Positions 25,764 to 34,046 of a DNA stretch of 60,055 nt are shown in pieces. A model generated the notes under the pieces. That model did no database searches and was not told where the DNA came from. It was given only the letters and a program-made list of their open reading frames with translations. Source of the DNA: an uncultured Eubacterium sp. (GTDB lineage Bacteria; Bacillota; Clostridia; Lachnospirales; Lachnospiraceae); NCBI GenBank assembly GCA_910577295.1, contig CAJTLS010000006.1, forward strand, positions 1 through 60,055, given 5' to 3'. Both the position numbers and the translations under genes were made by a program. Positions within the stretch are counted from its first letter, which is position 1; the number at the start of each line of letters is the position of its first letter.

Positions 25764-26363
25764 TCACTTTAGGCCAATTTCATTAATACATAATTTGTAT
25801 ATAACAAGTTGTGATTCATCACAATAAAGATAGGCGTTTTTTAAATTTGGGTATATCTCCATCATTATCTCCTTTATCCCTGTCGATTTCTCAATTTCTA
25901 CTGTTCCGCTTATCCGAAGCCATTTATGTGTATTGGAATTGTAGCTCGCTATTTCTACTTTCGGATTTTTTATCAGGTCTGCATATAAGCTCTTGCTCTT
26001 GTCCGAAGCCATAAACAGGCTTTCGCCATTTGAATAAATCATCCCCATTGGTCTCAGTCTTGGCTGACCGCCTACGGATGTGGCAAGAAAAAAATATCCG
26101 CACTCACGGATAAACTTATAATAGTAATTAAGTGAAACGTCTGTCTCCATCGTTTCACTTTGCTCAATATCCTCATTCAATAAAAAATCTATACTGCACT
26201 CAAACAATTTACTCAGCTTAATGAGCTTATCCGTTTCCGGAAAAGCTACATCCAATTCCCATCTGGAAACAGACTGCCGTGAAACAAGCAGAAGCTCCGA
26301 TAATTTTTCCTGAGTTATCCCTTTCTTTTTTCGGAGTAACGCCAACTTTTCTCCTGTTGTCAC
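25764..26363 (-). CDS. XRE helix-turn-helix fused to PNPOx-like domain
   Basis: A 199-residue two-domain protein read from GTG with AAAGGAGG upstream. Residues 1-65 are an XRE DNA-binding domain (ITQEKLSELLLVSRQSVSRWE). Residues 80-199 are a PNPOx-like split barrel (FFLATSVGGQPRLRPMGMIY, KNPKVEIASYN, WLRISGTVEIEK). The arrangement suggests a flavin- or redox-responsive regulator. It directly precedes a stand-alone PNPOx-like gene that it may control. The sensing role is inferred. Confidence 0.8.
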   Translation of the reverse strand: MTTGEKLALLRKKKGITQEKLSELLLVSRQSVSRWELDVAFPETDKLIKLSKLFECSIDFLLNEDIEQSETMETDVSLNYYYKFIRECGYFFLATSVGGQPRLRPMGMIYSNGESLFMASDKSKSLYADLIKNPKVEIASYNSNTHKWLRISGTVEIEKSTGIKEIMMEIYPNLKNAYLYCDESQLVIYKLCINEIGLK

Positions 26364-26506
26364 AAAAACCTCCTTTCCAAAACTCAGTTCAATAATACTA
26401 TATGAACATTGTTTCCGAAGTTATTGTATGCCGTCTCTTCCTATAAGTAAACCAACTTGAAATTGCCTCATGTAAACTTTAGCGTGCAAAACATGAAAAA
26501 TATCAT

Positions 26507-26773
26507 TTACATTCTTACATCAAATCCCCGTTCTCCCACGACTTCCGGCAGCTCCTTTACCTCCATATCAATAATATCCACATACCGTCCGGCCTGTATC
26601 ATTTCAACAACCCTGCCAATCTCCTCTTCCGTTCCCTGCAGCTCCATTTCTACCGAACCGTCATAATCATTCCTTACCCAGCCGGTAAGTCCGAGGCTCC
26701 TTGCCGCCTGCGATGCCCGATACCGAAATCCCACGCCTTGAACTTCACCGTAAAAACGGTAATGCTTTCTCAT
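26507..26773 (-). CDS. acyP: acylphosphatase
   Basis: Hydrolyses carboxyl-phosphate bonds. The 88-residue length is normal. GEVQGVGFRYRASQAARSLGLTGWVRN contains the catalytic Arg in the GVGFR loop, and the Asn in GWVRND is present. The start at 26773 lies 4 bp after the stop of the methyltransferase gene, so it is likely the last gene of the purB operon. Confidence 0.93.
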   Translation of the reverse strand: MRKHYRFYGEVQGVGFRYRASQAARSLGLTGWVRNDYDGSVEMELQGTEEEIGRVVEMIQAGRYVDIIDMEVKELPEVVGERGFDVRM

Positions 26774-26777
26774 CGTT

Positions 26778-27668
26778 TCACTCTCCCAATCTCTGCCACC
26801 TGCCGCTTGCACCGCACGGTAACACAAGGCCTTTCCCACCACGCACCGGTAACCCGACCTCATCTGCCGCAACGATTCCTCCTAATTTACTTTGTACGGT
26901 AAGATTTAGCATATACGACAAAACTGCCGGCTGCAAACCTGTCGTATATGAGTTAATCAGGAAAAACAATGCGTCTTTTGAAAATAACTTCGCGCATAGC
27001 TGCAACAGCGGATAAACGCTCTCCTCAATTTTCCAGATTTCACCTTTAGGCCCTCTTCCATAAGACGGAGGGTCCATAATAATACCGTCGTAGCGGTTGC
27101 CGCGGCGTATTTCTCTCTCCACAAACTTTACGCAGTCATCGACGAGATAGCGGATTGGCGCCTCTGCCAGTCCAGACGCCGCCGCATTTTCTTTCGCCCA
27201 CGTAACCATTCCTTTCGAGGCATCTACATGCGTCACCGACGCCCCCGCCTTTGCGCAGGCAACCGTAGCGCCTCCGGTATAGGCAAACAAATTCAAGACG
27301 CGTATGTCGCGGGATGGGGACTTCTCCTTTTCCCCGCGAATTATGCCGCCTGCCCAGTCCCAGTTCACTGCCTGTTCTGGAAAAAGGCCCGTGTGTTTAA
27401 AACTGAATGGTTTCAGACGAAAAGTTAACTCACGATAGGAAATCTCCCACTGCTCGGGCAGACCGAAAAATTCCCACTGTCCTCCGCCCTTATTGCTACG
27501 GTGATAATGTCCGTTCTTTTTCTTCCATTCCGGCGCAATATGCGGCGTATTCCAAATCACCTGCGGATCCGGACGCACTAAAATGTACTTCCCCCAGCGC
27601 TCCAGCTTTTCACCTTTTGAAGTGTCTAACACCTCATACTCTTTCCAACCATCCGCAATCCACATATC
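26778..27668 (-). CDS. class I SAM-dependent methyltransferase (RlmI/COG1092-like)
   Basis: Predicted RNA methyltransferase of 296 residues. Motif I is VLNLFAYTGGATVACAKAGA, followed by VDASKGMVTWAKEN and the catalytic-type motif IMDPPSYGRGPKGE. The N-terminal part (about 1-110) is a substrate-binding region with LVRPDPQVIWNT. The ATG at 27668 is chosen for its GAGGAAAG site. A longer TTG-started frame overlaps the preceding small gene. The target RNA is unknown. Confidence 0.85.
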   Translation of the reverse strand, partial: DMWIADGWKEYEVLDTSKGEKLERWGKYILVRPDPQVIWNTPHIAPEWKKKNGHYHRSNKGGGQWEFFGLPEQWEISYRELTFRLKPFSFKHTGLFPEQAVNWDWAGGIIRGEKEKSPSRDIRVLNLFAYTGGATVACAKAGASVTHVDASKGMVTWAKENAAASGLAEAPIRYLVDDCVKFVEREIRRGNRYDGIIMDPPSYGRGPKGEIWKIEESVYPLLQLCAKLFSKDALFFLINSYTTGLQPAVLSYMLNLTVQSKLGGIVAADEVGLPVRGGKGLVLPCGASGRWQRLGE

Positions 27669-27717
27669 TTTCCTCGTTTCTGAGCGATTTATCGTGAAGA
27701 ACCGCACCGGATTCTTC

Positions 27718-27927
27718 TCATCTGCATTTTTTATTATCGGAAAAGGTCTGTTTAATATTTCTCCCAACCGTTTTCATTTCCCGTCCGATTACCTCTGCCG
27801 CATGCTCCACTTTTTTATCTATCTCTTTCTCTTTTACAAATTGTTCCGTTTTATCTGCCGCATGATTCACGGCGTCAACTGCTTTTCCAACGCCATTAAG
27901 TACTTTTTTCCTATTAAGTAACGGCAT
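27718..27927 (-). CDS. small charged helical protein
   Basis: A 69-residue protein starting MPLLNRKKVLNG, with an AGGAGGTG ribosome site at good spacing. It is rich in Lys, Glu, Val and Ala and is probably one or two amphipathic helices. No signal, membrane segment or motif was recognised. It lies between purB and the methyltransferase in one operon; function unknown. Confidence 0.6.
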   Translation of the reverse strand: MPLLNRKKVLNGVGKAVDAVNHAADKTEQFVKEKEIDKKVEHAAEVIGREMKTVGRNIKQTFSDNKKCR

Positions 27928-27951
27928 CCCGACACCTCCTATAGCACTGCA

Positions 27952-29406
27952 TTAACAATTAATCTCTGCCTGCATTCCGAGCAAATCTTTATTTTCTTTT
28001 AGTATCGGATTGATTACCTCTTCTACAAATTCCTTAACCTGACTTGGCGCACGCCCAACATATTTGGCAGGCTCCATCGTCTTTTGTAACTCCTCAAGCG
28101 TCATCGGGAATGCCGCATCGGCGGCAATCAGTTCAAGTAAATTATTATCCAATCCCTTTTCTTTTACGTTCCTGCCCGCTTCCATAGAGAGTTCACGTAT
28201 CTTTTCATGCAATTCCTGTCGGTTGCCGCCAGCTTTCACGGCATCCATCATAATATTCTCGGTTGCCATAAAAGGAAGTTCAGACATAAGCCGCTTTGTG
28301 ATAACTTTTTCATATACAACAAGTCCATCCGCAACATTGAGAAATAAATCTAAAATACCATCCACAGCAAGAAATCCCTCCGCCACACTGAGACGCTTAT
28401 TCGCCGAATCATCTAATGTTCTTTCAAACCACTGTGTCGCAGATGTAATCGCCGGATTTAAGGCGTCAATCATGACATAACGGGAAAGAGATGCAATCCG
28501 CTCACTGCGCATCGGATTTCTCTTGTACGCCATAGCTGAAGAACCAATCTGGCTCTTTTCAAACGGTTCCTCCACCTCTTTCAAATGCTGCAAAAGACGA
28601 ATATCATTAGAAAACTTGTGTGCAGTTGCAGCGATGCCGGCAAGAACATTGCACACTCTCGTATCAAGTTTTCGGGAATACGTCTGCCCGGAAACTGGAA
28701 AACAAGCCTTAAATCCCATTTTTTCCGCTATCTTCTTATCCGCTTCCTTACATTTTGATTCATCGCCGTCAAAAAGTTCCAAAAAGCTTGCCTGAGTTCC
28801 CGTCGTTCCTTTCGAACCCAGCAATTTCATATTTTCCAAAACATAGTCTAAATCTTCCAAATCCATTGTTAGTTCCTGCAGCCACAACGTAGCTCTTTTA
28901 CCAACCGTCGTTGGTTGGGCAGGCTGAAAATGCGTAAAAGCCAACGTAGGTAAATCTTTATAGCGGATGGCAAAATCAGAAAGCACCTGAATGATATTTA
29001 CAACCTTTTTCTTCACAAGTTTTAGCGCTTCCGTCATAATAATAACGTCCGTATTATCTCCCACATAGCAGGATGTGGCGCCCAAATGAATAATTCCTGC
29101 CGCCTTTGGACACTGCTGCCCATACGCATACACATGGCTCATAACATCATGCCGCACTTCACGCTCCCGTGCTTTCGCCACATCATAGTTAATATCTTCC
29201 CTGTGGGATTTCAATTCGGCAATCTGCTCATCAGTTATGCGTGGATTTCCATCGGCATCTTTCAATCCGAGTTCCTGTTCGGTTTCTGCCAGTGCAATCC
29301 ACAACTTCCTCCATGTCTGAAATTTCATATCCGGTGAAAAAATAAACTGCATCTCCTTACTGGCGTAACGCTCGGATAACGGACTTACATACTTATCTGT
29401 ACTCAT
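27952..29406 (-). CDS. purB: adenylosuccinate lyase
   Basis: Cleaves SAICAR and adenylosuccinate in purine synthesis, releasing fumarate. The 484 residues start MSTDKYVSPLSERYASKEM. They contain the His-bearing HLGATSCYVGDNTD and HFQPAQPTTVGKRA blocks and the signature loop GSSAMAYKRNPMRSE. Located 26 bp after the GH3-like gene and before a small unknown gene. Confidence 0.97.
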   Translation of the reverse strand: MSTDKYVSPLSERYASKEMQFIFSPDMKFQTWRKLWIALAETEQELGLKDADGNPRITDEQIAELKSHREDINYDVAKAREREVRHDVMSHVYAYGQQCPKAAGIIHLGATSCYVGDNTDVIIMTEALKLVKKKVVNIIQVLSDFAIRYKDLPTLAFTHFQPAQPTTVGKRATLWLQELTMDLEDLDYVLENMKLLGSKGTTGTQASFLELFDGDESKCKEADKKIAEKMGFKACFPVSGQTYSRKLDTRVCNVLAGIAATAHKFSNDIRLLQHLKEVEEPFEKSQIGSSAMAYKRNPMRSERIASLSRYVMIDALNPAITSATQWFERTLDDSANKRLSVAEGFLAVDGILDLFLNVADGLVVYEKVITKRLMSELPFMATENIMMDAVKAGGNRQELHEKIRELSMEAGRNVKEKGLDNNLLELIAADAAFPMTLEELQKTMEPAKYVGRAPSQVKEFVEEVINPILKENKDLLGMQAEINC

Positions 29407-29432
29407 GTTCGGTCTTCCTTTCTCTTCGCTCT

Positions 29433-30695
29433 TTATTGCTCATGGCTTTCCTGAGCAGTTCCCTCCGGCACCAATATGCCGCGCTGGATTTTATTTTGTA
29501 AAATACGGTAGACGGAAGTGTCAATGACTCTTTCATCTATCTTTCCCTCTTTTACCGCAGAGACGAGCGCATGGTAGCACTCCTTAAATTTCTCCGGCAA
29601 AACAATCATATCGCACCCTGCCTTTACCGCCTCCAATGTAGCAAATTCATAGGTGTAATTATTTCGTATTACATTATCATCAAAAGGCGACGTCATAATT
29701 ATGCCGTCAAATTTCAACTCTTTTCGCAGCAGTTTCGTCACAATATCCTGCGACATAAAAGCGGGTATCTTCTTCACCGTAACTTCGCTGAACGAAACAT
29801 TTCCGACCATAACACAGTCGGCCCCCGCCTGAATCCCGCTCTGATATCCTTTAAAATTATTATTCCGCAAAGACATTAAACTATCATTTTGCTCTAATAC
29901 CGTCTCGGTATAATCGCCCGCCACTTTCCCGATTCCCGGAAAATGTTTGAGCGTTACTGCCAATCCTCCCTCGCGCATGCCCCGCACATATCCGTCGATT
30001 ATTTGTGATACCTGCTCCGCATCCTGTCCGAGACATCTCTTGGCATAGTCTGGATTATTCTCACTACCTATGTCCGCCACCGGCGCTAAATTCAGATTAA
30101 TCCCAATATCAGTCAGTTCACTGCCTGTCTTTTTTCCTGCTTCATACACTTGCTGTTCAGTCATATTATGCGCCATCTCAGCCGGCGCAATATAGCCGGT
30201 ATCATTGAGTCCGGCCACTTTGGCAGAAATGGAATTGCTTCCCCCGCCGTCTTCCTCTACCGCGATGTAAAGAGAACCTCCGGTCACTGCCTCCGCCTGC
30301 AAGTCGTCAACCAACTGCCTGCACTGATTCTTATCAGTAATATTTAATTCTGTTAAATATATGCCGCCCACATTATACTGACGAAGCGCCTTTCCCATAT
30401 TGGCAGTTAGCTTACGGGCAGCCCCATCCAGCGTACGTTTCTGGTCAAGCTGATATAAGTCCACCAGAAACATCTGACCGACTTTTTGCTCTAACGTCAT
30501 CCCCGCCAACATTTTCTCGGCCTGCAGATACGCTTCATCGGAAGAAATCGGCGTCGGACTGGAAGTCTCCAACACATCGGAAACGGTTGCCGTCGGCTGC
30601 GCCGTCTCCTTATTTTCCTCTTTCTGTGTATTACCACAGGCACACACACCAAATGCAAAAAGCACCATGAACCCCATCCATAGTAACTGTTTCAT
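29433..30695 (-). CDS. GH3/NagZ-like lipoprotein, active site degenerate
   Basis: A 420-residue predicted lipoprotein: signal sequence ending VCAC (Cys20), a Thr/Ser/Pro linker, then a GH3 TIM-barrel-like domain from about 55 (MTLEQKVGQMFLVDL, NLAPVADIG, TLKHFPGIG). The known NagZ motifs are altered. KHFPGHG reads KHFPGIG (250-256). The Asp-x-His dyad position reads DYT. The nucleophile position (usually TDD) reads TSP (335-337). It may be a non-catalytic binding protein. It is the first gene before purB. Confidence 0.8.
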   Translation of the reverse strand: MKQLLWMGFMVLFAFGVCACGNTQKEENKETAQPTATVSDVLETSSPTPISSDEAYLQAEKMLAGMTLEQKVGQMFLVDLYQLDQKRTLDGAARKLTANMGKALRQYNVGGIYLTELNITDKNQCRQLVDDLQAEAVTGGSLYIAVEEDGGGSNSISAKVAGLNDTGYIAPAEMAHNMTEQQVYEAGKKTGSELTDIGINLNLAPVADIGSENNPDYAKRCLGQDAEQVSQIIDGYVRGMREGGLAVTLKHFPGIGKVAGDYTETVLEQNDSLMSLRNNNFKGYQSGIQAGADCVMVGNVSFSEVTVKKIPAFMSQDIVTKLLRKELKFDGIIMTSPFDDNVIRNNYTYEFATLEAVKAGCDMIVLPEKFKECYHALVSAVKEGKIDERVIDTSVYRILQNKIQRGILVPEGTAQESHEQ

Positions 30696-30756
30696 CCTTG
30701 TATATACCTCGTTAACTGTTTTCCCTATTTTACATATTTTGCTCAAAATCATTCTA

Positions 30757-30785
30757 ATTATAGTATATTCTTCTTCCATATGCAA
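30757..30785 (-). promoter_or_regulatory. promoter of the GH3-like gene-purB operon
   Basis: TTGCAT (30780-30785), a 17-bp spacer and TATAAT (30757-30762) on the minus strand. It lies about 60 bp upstream of the lipoprotein start. Confidence 0.8.
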
Positions 30786-30822
30786 ATAAAATATTTCTTT
30801 TGAAAGTTATTCTTTTTTGTAA

Positions 30823-30849
30823 ACTGCCCAAGCTGCCCCGCATAGGATA
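30823..30849 (+). promoter_or_regulatory. possible sporulation-type promoter of the Cys/Gly peptide
   Basis: AC at 30823, 16 bp, then CATAGGATA (30841-30849). This matches the loose sigma-K form (AC, CATA-N3-TA). No good sigma-A pair was found. The match is short and could be chance. Confidence 0.25.
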
Positions 30850-30880
30850 ACAGTGTAAATGATATTTAGGAGGCACACCT

Positions 30881-31111
30881 ATGAGTGATTTGTCAGCAAC
30901 AAACTGTAATGGAGGATGCTCCTGCAACGAAGGCGGTTCTTCCTGCTGCTGGATTATAATTCTTCTTTTGCTCTGCGGCGGATGCGGCGGCAATGGATTC
31001 GGCGGCGGTATGGGCGGCGATTGCAGTTGTATCATCTGGATACTGTTGCTCCTTTGCTGCTGTGGCGGCAACGGGTTCAGCGGTGGATTCGGATGCGGAT
31101 GCGGCTGCTAA
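30881..31111 (+). CDS. Cys/Gly-rich membrane-like peptide
   Basis: A 76-residue peptide with 15 Cys and 22 Gly, preceded by AGGAGG. It is an internal duplication: each half has Cys pairs, a hydrophobic block (WIIILLLLC and IIWILLLLCCC) and a Gly-rich tail with GGNGF, ending GCGCGC. Short Gly/Cys proteins of this kind occur in Firmicutes under names borrowed from insect chorion proteins, with no known role. It is monocistronic with its own terminator. Spore coat or envelope use is only a guess. Confidence 0.7.
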   Translation: MSDLSATNCNGGCSCNEGGSSCCWIIILLLLCGGCGGNGFGGGMGGDCSCIIWILLLLCCCGGNGFSGGFGCGCGC

Positions 31112-31138
31112 GATAGCAACTTCATACGAGCCAAAAAG

Positions 31139-31164
31139 GAGCTGCCTGCCGGCAGCTCTTTTTT
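31139..31164 (+). terminator. intrinsic terminator of the Cys/Gly peptide gene
   Basis: Perfect 8-bp GAGCTGCC/GGCAGCTC stem, 4-nt loop, then six T residues, 27 bp after the stop. Confidence 0.9.
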
Positions 31165-31183
31165 CTGTCCGGCAAAACAATTT

Positions 31184-31212
31184 AAGAGGGCTGCCATTCA
31201 GTCAGCCCTCTT
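31184..31212 (-). terminator. hairpin at the end of the 50-residue gene
   Basis: Perfect 10-bp AAGAGGGCTG/CAGCCCTCTT stem with a 9-nt loop, overlapping the stop codon of the small minus-strand gene. A T/A-rich tail follows on the minus strand. Confidence 0.55.
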
Positions 31213-31354
31213 GAAAATCCTGCTCTTCCAATTCTCTCTGTAATGTTTCACCAAAATACCGCCATCGTTCCTCCTCCGGCAGACAGTGAAAACAGTCCAA
31301 ATCGACTTCATAGATGGTGGTATCATCCACAATTAATTTACTCTTACCCTCCAT
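31202..31354 (-). CDS. small acidic protein of unknown function
   Basis: A 50-residue frame starting MEGKSKLIVDDTTIYEVDLD, with CFHCLPEEERWRYFGETLQ later. AGGTGG lies 4 bp before the ATG. It is acidic, with a CxxC pair and no signal sequence. It follows aroC's neighbourhood in reverse order, about 50 bp downstream of the aroC stop. No family was recognised. Confidence 0.55.
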   Translation of the reverse strand: MEGKSKLIVDDTTIYEVDLDCFHCLPEEERWRYFGETLQRELEEQDFQEG

Positions 31355-31401
31355 GTAACCACCTAAAACTATTTTCCTTTTTAGTATATGTGCAAAAGAG
31401 G

Positions 31402-32505
31402 TCAGTGATTATAAAAATCCCGAATTTTGTCGATACGTGACGACATTCCAACAAACAGGCTGTCCACAACCGTCAGCGCCGCCATCGCCTCTACTACAAC
31501 AACCGCACGCGGCACAATAATCGGGTCATGTCTTCCTTTTATCGCTATCTCAACTTCTTTCCCGTCTTTATTTACTGTCTTCTGCTTTTGAAAAATAGAC
31601 GGTGTCGGCTTACATGCCGCCCGAATCACGATATCGTCACCATCGCTGATACCGCCCAGTATACCGCCGGCAAAATTCGTCGCTTTCTTCACCCTTCCAT
31701 CGGGGGACATGTAAAATTCATCGTTATTTTCTGAGCCGCATTTCTCTGCCACAGCAAATCCGGCACCTATCTCCACACCCTTGACGGAACCAATCGAAAA
31801 TATATTACCGGCCAGCGCAGCATCCAGCTTTCCAAAAACCGGCTCTCCGACGCCGGCAGGCATTCCCTGAATCACACATTCAATAATACCTCCCGCCGAA
31901 TCATGCTCCCTCATTTTCTGCTCCAGAAAGCTTTCCGCCTCCGCCGAAGCTTCCAAATCCGGCATGCGCAGCGGACTCTTTTCTATGTTTTTCCATGACA
32001 TACAGGTGCTGTCACAAACAATCGGGCCAATCTGTTTCGTATAGGCCAAAACAGATATCCCCAGTTCATCCAGTACCTTGGCTGCCACAGCTCCGGCCGC
32101 CACCCGTCCAATCGTTTCACGACCAGAAGAACGTCCGCCTCCGCGATAGTCACGAAAACCATATTTGGCGTCAAAAGTGTAATCCGCATGTCCCGGACGA
32201 TACACGTTAGCGATATCCGAATAGTCTTTTGACTTCTGCGATTTATTAAGCACCATCATGGCAATAGGAGTTCCCGTCGTCTTCCCCTCGAAGACCCCCG
32301 ACATAATAACTACTTCGTCGCCCTCTTTACGGGGCGTCGCATATTTCGTTTCCCCCGGTTTCCGGCGGTTTAAGTACATCTGTATATCCTGCTCGCTCAA
32401 TGAAATGCCAGCCGGACAACCATCTACAATAACGCCAAGGCCCTTGCCATGCGACTCCCCCCAAGTAGATATGCGAAACACCTCTCCTGTCATTGAACCC
32501 GCCAT
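31402..32505 (-). CDS. aroC: chorismate synthase
   Basis: Last step of the shikimate pathway, EPSP to chorismate, needing reduced FMN. The 367 residues carry the three family signatures: GESHGKGLGVIVDGCP, the GRSSGRETIGRVAAG region (with YRGGGRSS) and the C-terminal RHDPIIVPRAVVVVEAMAA-type block. The ATG at 32505 follows AAAGGATG; a second ATG lies four codons later. No other aro gene is nearby. Confidence 0.97.
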   Translation of the reverse strand: MAGSMTGEVFRISTWGESHGKGLGVIVDGCPAGISLSEQDIQMYLNRRKPGETKYATPRKEGDEVVIMSGVFEGKTTGTPIAMMVLNKSQKSKDYSDIANVYRPGHADYTFDAKYGFRDYRGGGRSSGRETIGRVAAGAVAAKVLDELGISVLAYTKQIGPIVCDSTCMSWKNIEKSPLRMPDLEASAEAESFLEQKMREHDSAGGIIECVIQGMPAGVGEPVFGKLDAALAGNIFSIGSVKGVEIGAGFAVAEKCGSENNDEFYMSPDGRVKKATNFAGGILGGISDGDDIVIRAACKPTPSIFQKQKTVNKDGKEVEIAIKGRHDPIIVPRAVVVVEAMAALTVVDSLFVGMSSRIDKIRDFYNH

Positions 32506-32535
32506 TTTTCTTACACATCCTTTCACGTTAACATC

Positions 32536-32564
32536 TTGAACTTTTCTGCAATCTATTGTATAAT
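32536..32564 (+). promoter_or_regulatory. promoter of the cheX-like/cheY pair
   Basis: TTGAAC (32536-32541), a 17-bp spacer and TATAAT (32559-32564), 30 bp before the ATG. It lies in the divergent gap with aroC. Confidence 0.85.
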
Positions 32565-32593
32565 AATTTCAATATAATTGAAAGGAGATTTTT

Positions 32594-33463
32594 ATGTTTA
32601 GTCAATTTTTGGGGCATTATCTGGTACAAAATGATTTGATTACCACTGAGCAATTTTCTTCCTGCATGGATTACATAAGACAAAACCGTGTAAAGTTGGG
32701 GTTAATCGCAGAAACAGAAGGACTATTGACTCGTGCACAGGCGAACGAGCTTAACCAGTTGCAGATGCAGACAGACAAACGTTTTGGTGACTTGGCAGTG
32801 GAGAAGGGCTATTTAACCGAGACGGATGTTAAATATCTTTTAGGGCGTCAGGGTAATCCTTATCTAATTTTCGTACAAGCTTTGGAAGAGAATAATTTCC
32901 TTACCCGAGATGAAATCAACGATGCCATTCAAAATTTCAAAACCGCAAACGGATTGACAGACGAAATCGTGCAAGCGATTCAAAACGGTGATATTGAAAA
33001 AATGCTGCCGGCATTCGTTGACGTTGACGATGATAAATACATTGCGCTTATCGGATTGACCTTGCGCAACATTGTTCGTTTTGTTAGTTCTTATATCCGC
33101 ATTGAAAAAGGAAGCTTTACTTCTTCCTTATCCGCACGTTATATTGTCTATCAGCATACAACGGGAGATTTTGACGGATTTCTTGGTTTTACCTGCGATG
33201 ATGATAGCATCTTAACGATAGCGGAAAATTTCGGCAAAGAAAAATTCGCAAAGGTAGATGAGGATGCATTGGATTCCGTATGTGAATTTACCAATTGCGT
33301 CAACGGACTTTATGCAACAGAGCTAAGCTATCAGGATATTACGATTGATATGCTTCCTCCGGAATTTTATTTTGACGACACCATTAAAGATAAAGGTGAC
33401 TTTTTTGTCCTGCCTCTTTATATAAACGGCAGCAAAACTAACTTAATCGTAAAGCTAACCTAA
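32594..33463 (+). CDS. CheX/CheC-like chemotaxis phosphatase with MshEN-like N-terminus
   Basis: A 289-residue protein directly before a CheY gene. The C-terminal half (about 150-289) resembles CheX/CheC phosphatases, with the E-x2-N pair (Glu231, Asn234 in CEFTNCVNG) used by that family to dephosphorylate CheY-P. The N-terminal half has two repeats of the type LG-x-LV-x-ND-LIT-x-EQF and FGDLAVEKGYLTE, like MshEN-type domains that can bind nucleotides. The pairing with cheY supports a signal-termination role. The N-terminal domain call is tentative. Confidence 0.7.
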   Translation: MFSQFLGHYLVQNDLITTEQFSSCMDYIRQNRVKLGLIAETEGLLTRAQANELNQLQMQTDKRFGDLAVEKGYLTETDVKYLLGRQGNPYLIFVQALEENNFLTRDEINDAIQNFKTANGLTDEIVQAIQNGDIEKMLPAFVDVDDDKYIALIGLTLRNIVRFVSSYIRIEKGSFTSSLSARYIVYQHTTGDFDGFLGFTCDDDSILTIAENFGKEKFAKVDEDALDSVCEFTNCVNGLYATELSYQDITIDMLPPEFYFDDTIKDKGDFFVLPLYINGSKTNLIVKLT

Positions 33464-33496
33464 ACTATAATGTGTATTTAAAGGAGAATGACTACT

Positions 33497-33856
33497 ATGG
33501 CAAAAGTATTAATTGTTGATGATTCCCGTACTTCACGGCGCATACTTCGCAATATTCTGACGGAAAACGGTCACGAAGTAGTTGGCGAAGCAGAAAACGG
33601 TCAAATCGGCTACGAAAAGTATATCGAATTATCCCCTGACATTATCACTTTGGATATTACTATGCCGGTTTTGGACGGGCTCGGCTCCCTGAAAAAAATT
33701 ATGGCATACGATGAAAAGGCCCATGTCATTATGATTACAGCAGCCGGACAGAAAAACAAAATGGTTGACGCCATTAAACTGGGCGCCAACGAATTTATCC
33801 AAAAACCGTTTGAACCGGAACAGATTTTAAGTGTTATACAAAATCTGTCCAAATAA
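33497..33856 (+). CDS. CheY-like single-domain response regulator
   Basis: A 119-residue receiver domain. The acidic pair is in VDDSRTSRRIL, the phosphoacceptor Asp is in DIITLDITMP, and the conserved Thr/Ser and Lys are in MITAAG and IQKPFEP. There is no output domain, as in CheY. The start at 33497 follows AAAGGAG at 10 bp. It forms an operon with the upstream CheX-like gene. Flagellar and cheW genes elsewhere in the window fit a chemotaxis role. Confidence 0.88.
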   Translation: MAKVLIVDDSRTSRRILRNILTENGHEVVGEAENGQIGYEKYIELSPDIITLDITMPVLDGLGSLKKIMAYDEKAHVIMITAAGQKNKMVDAIKLGANEFIQKPFEPEQILSVIQNLSK

Positions 33857-33961
33857 AAAATGACTGGCTGAGAAGCGCAGTCAAAGAACTAAAGTTCTTC
33901 GTGTTTTTCGCTCCGCACAGGACGCACTTTCAATATGCTTCCTTTATACGAAAGCATTAGA

Positions 33962-34042
33962 AAAAGGTAAGAGAAATCAGCAAAAATCCTTTCACAAGCT
34001 GTATCGCTTGTATCTGTTTTATGTTGATTTCTCTTACCTTTT
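33962..34042. terminator. long hairpin between cheY and yhfC-like genes
   Basis: An 18-bp perfect inverted repeat (33962-33979 with 34025-34042, AAAGGTAAGAGAAATCA type) encloses a smaller ACAAGC/GCTTGT hairpin. A T-rich run follows on the plus strand. It sits between convergent genes and likely serves both. Confidence 0.7.
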
Positions 34043-34046
34043 CTTA

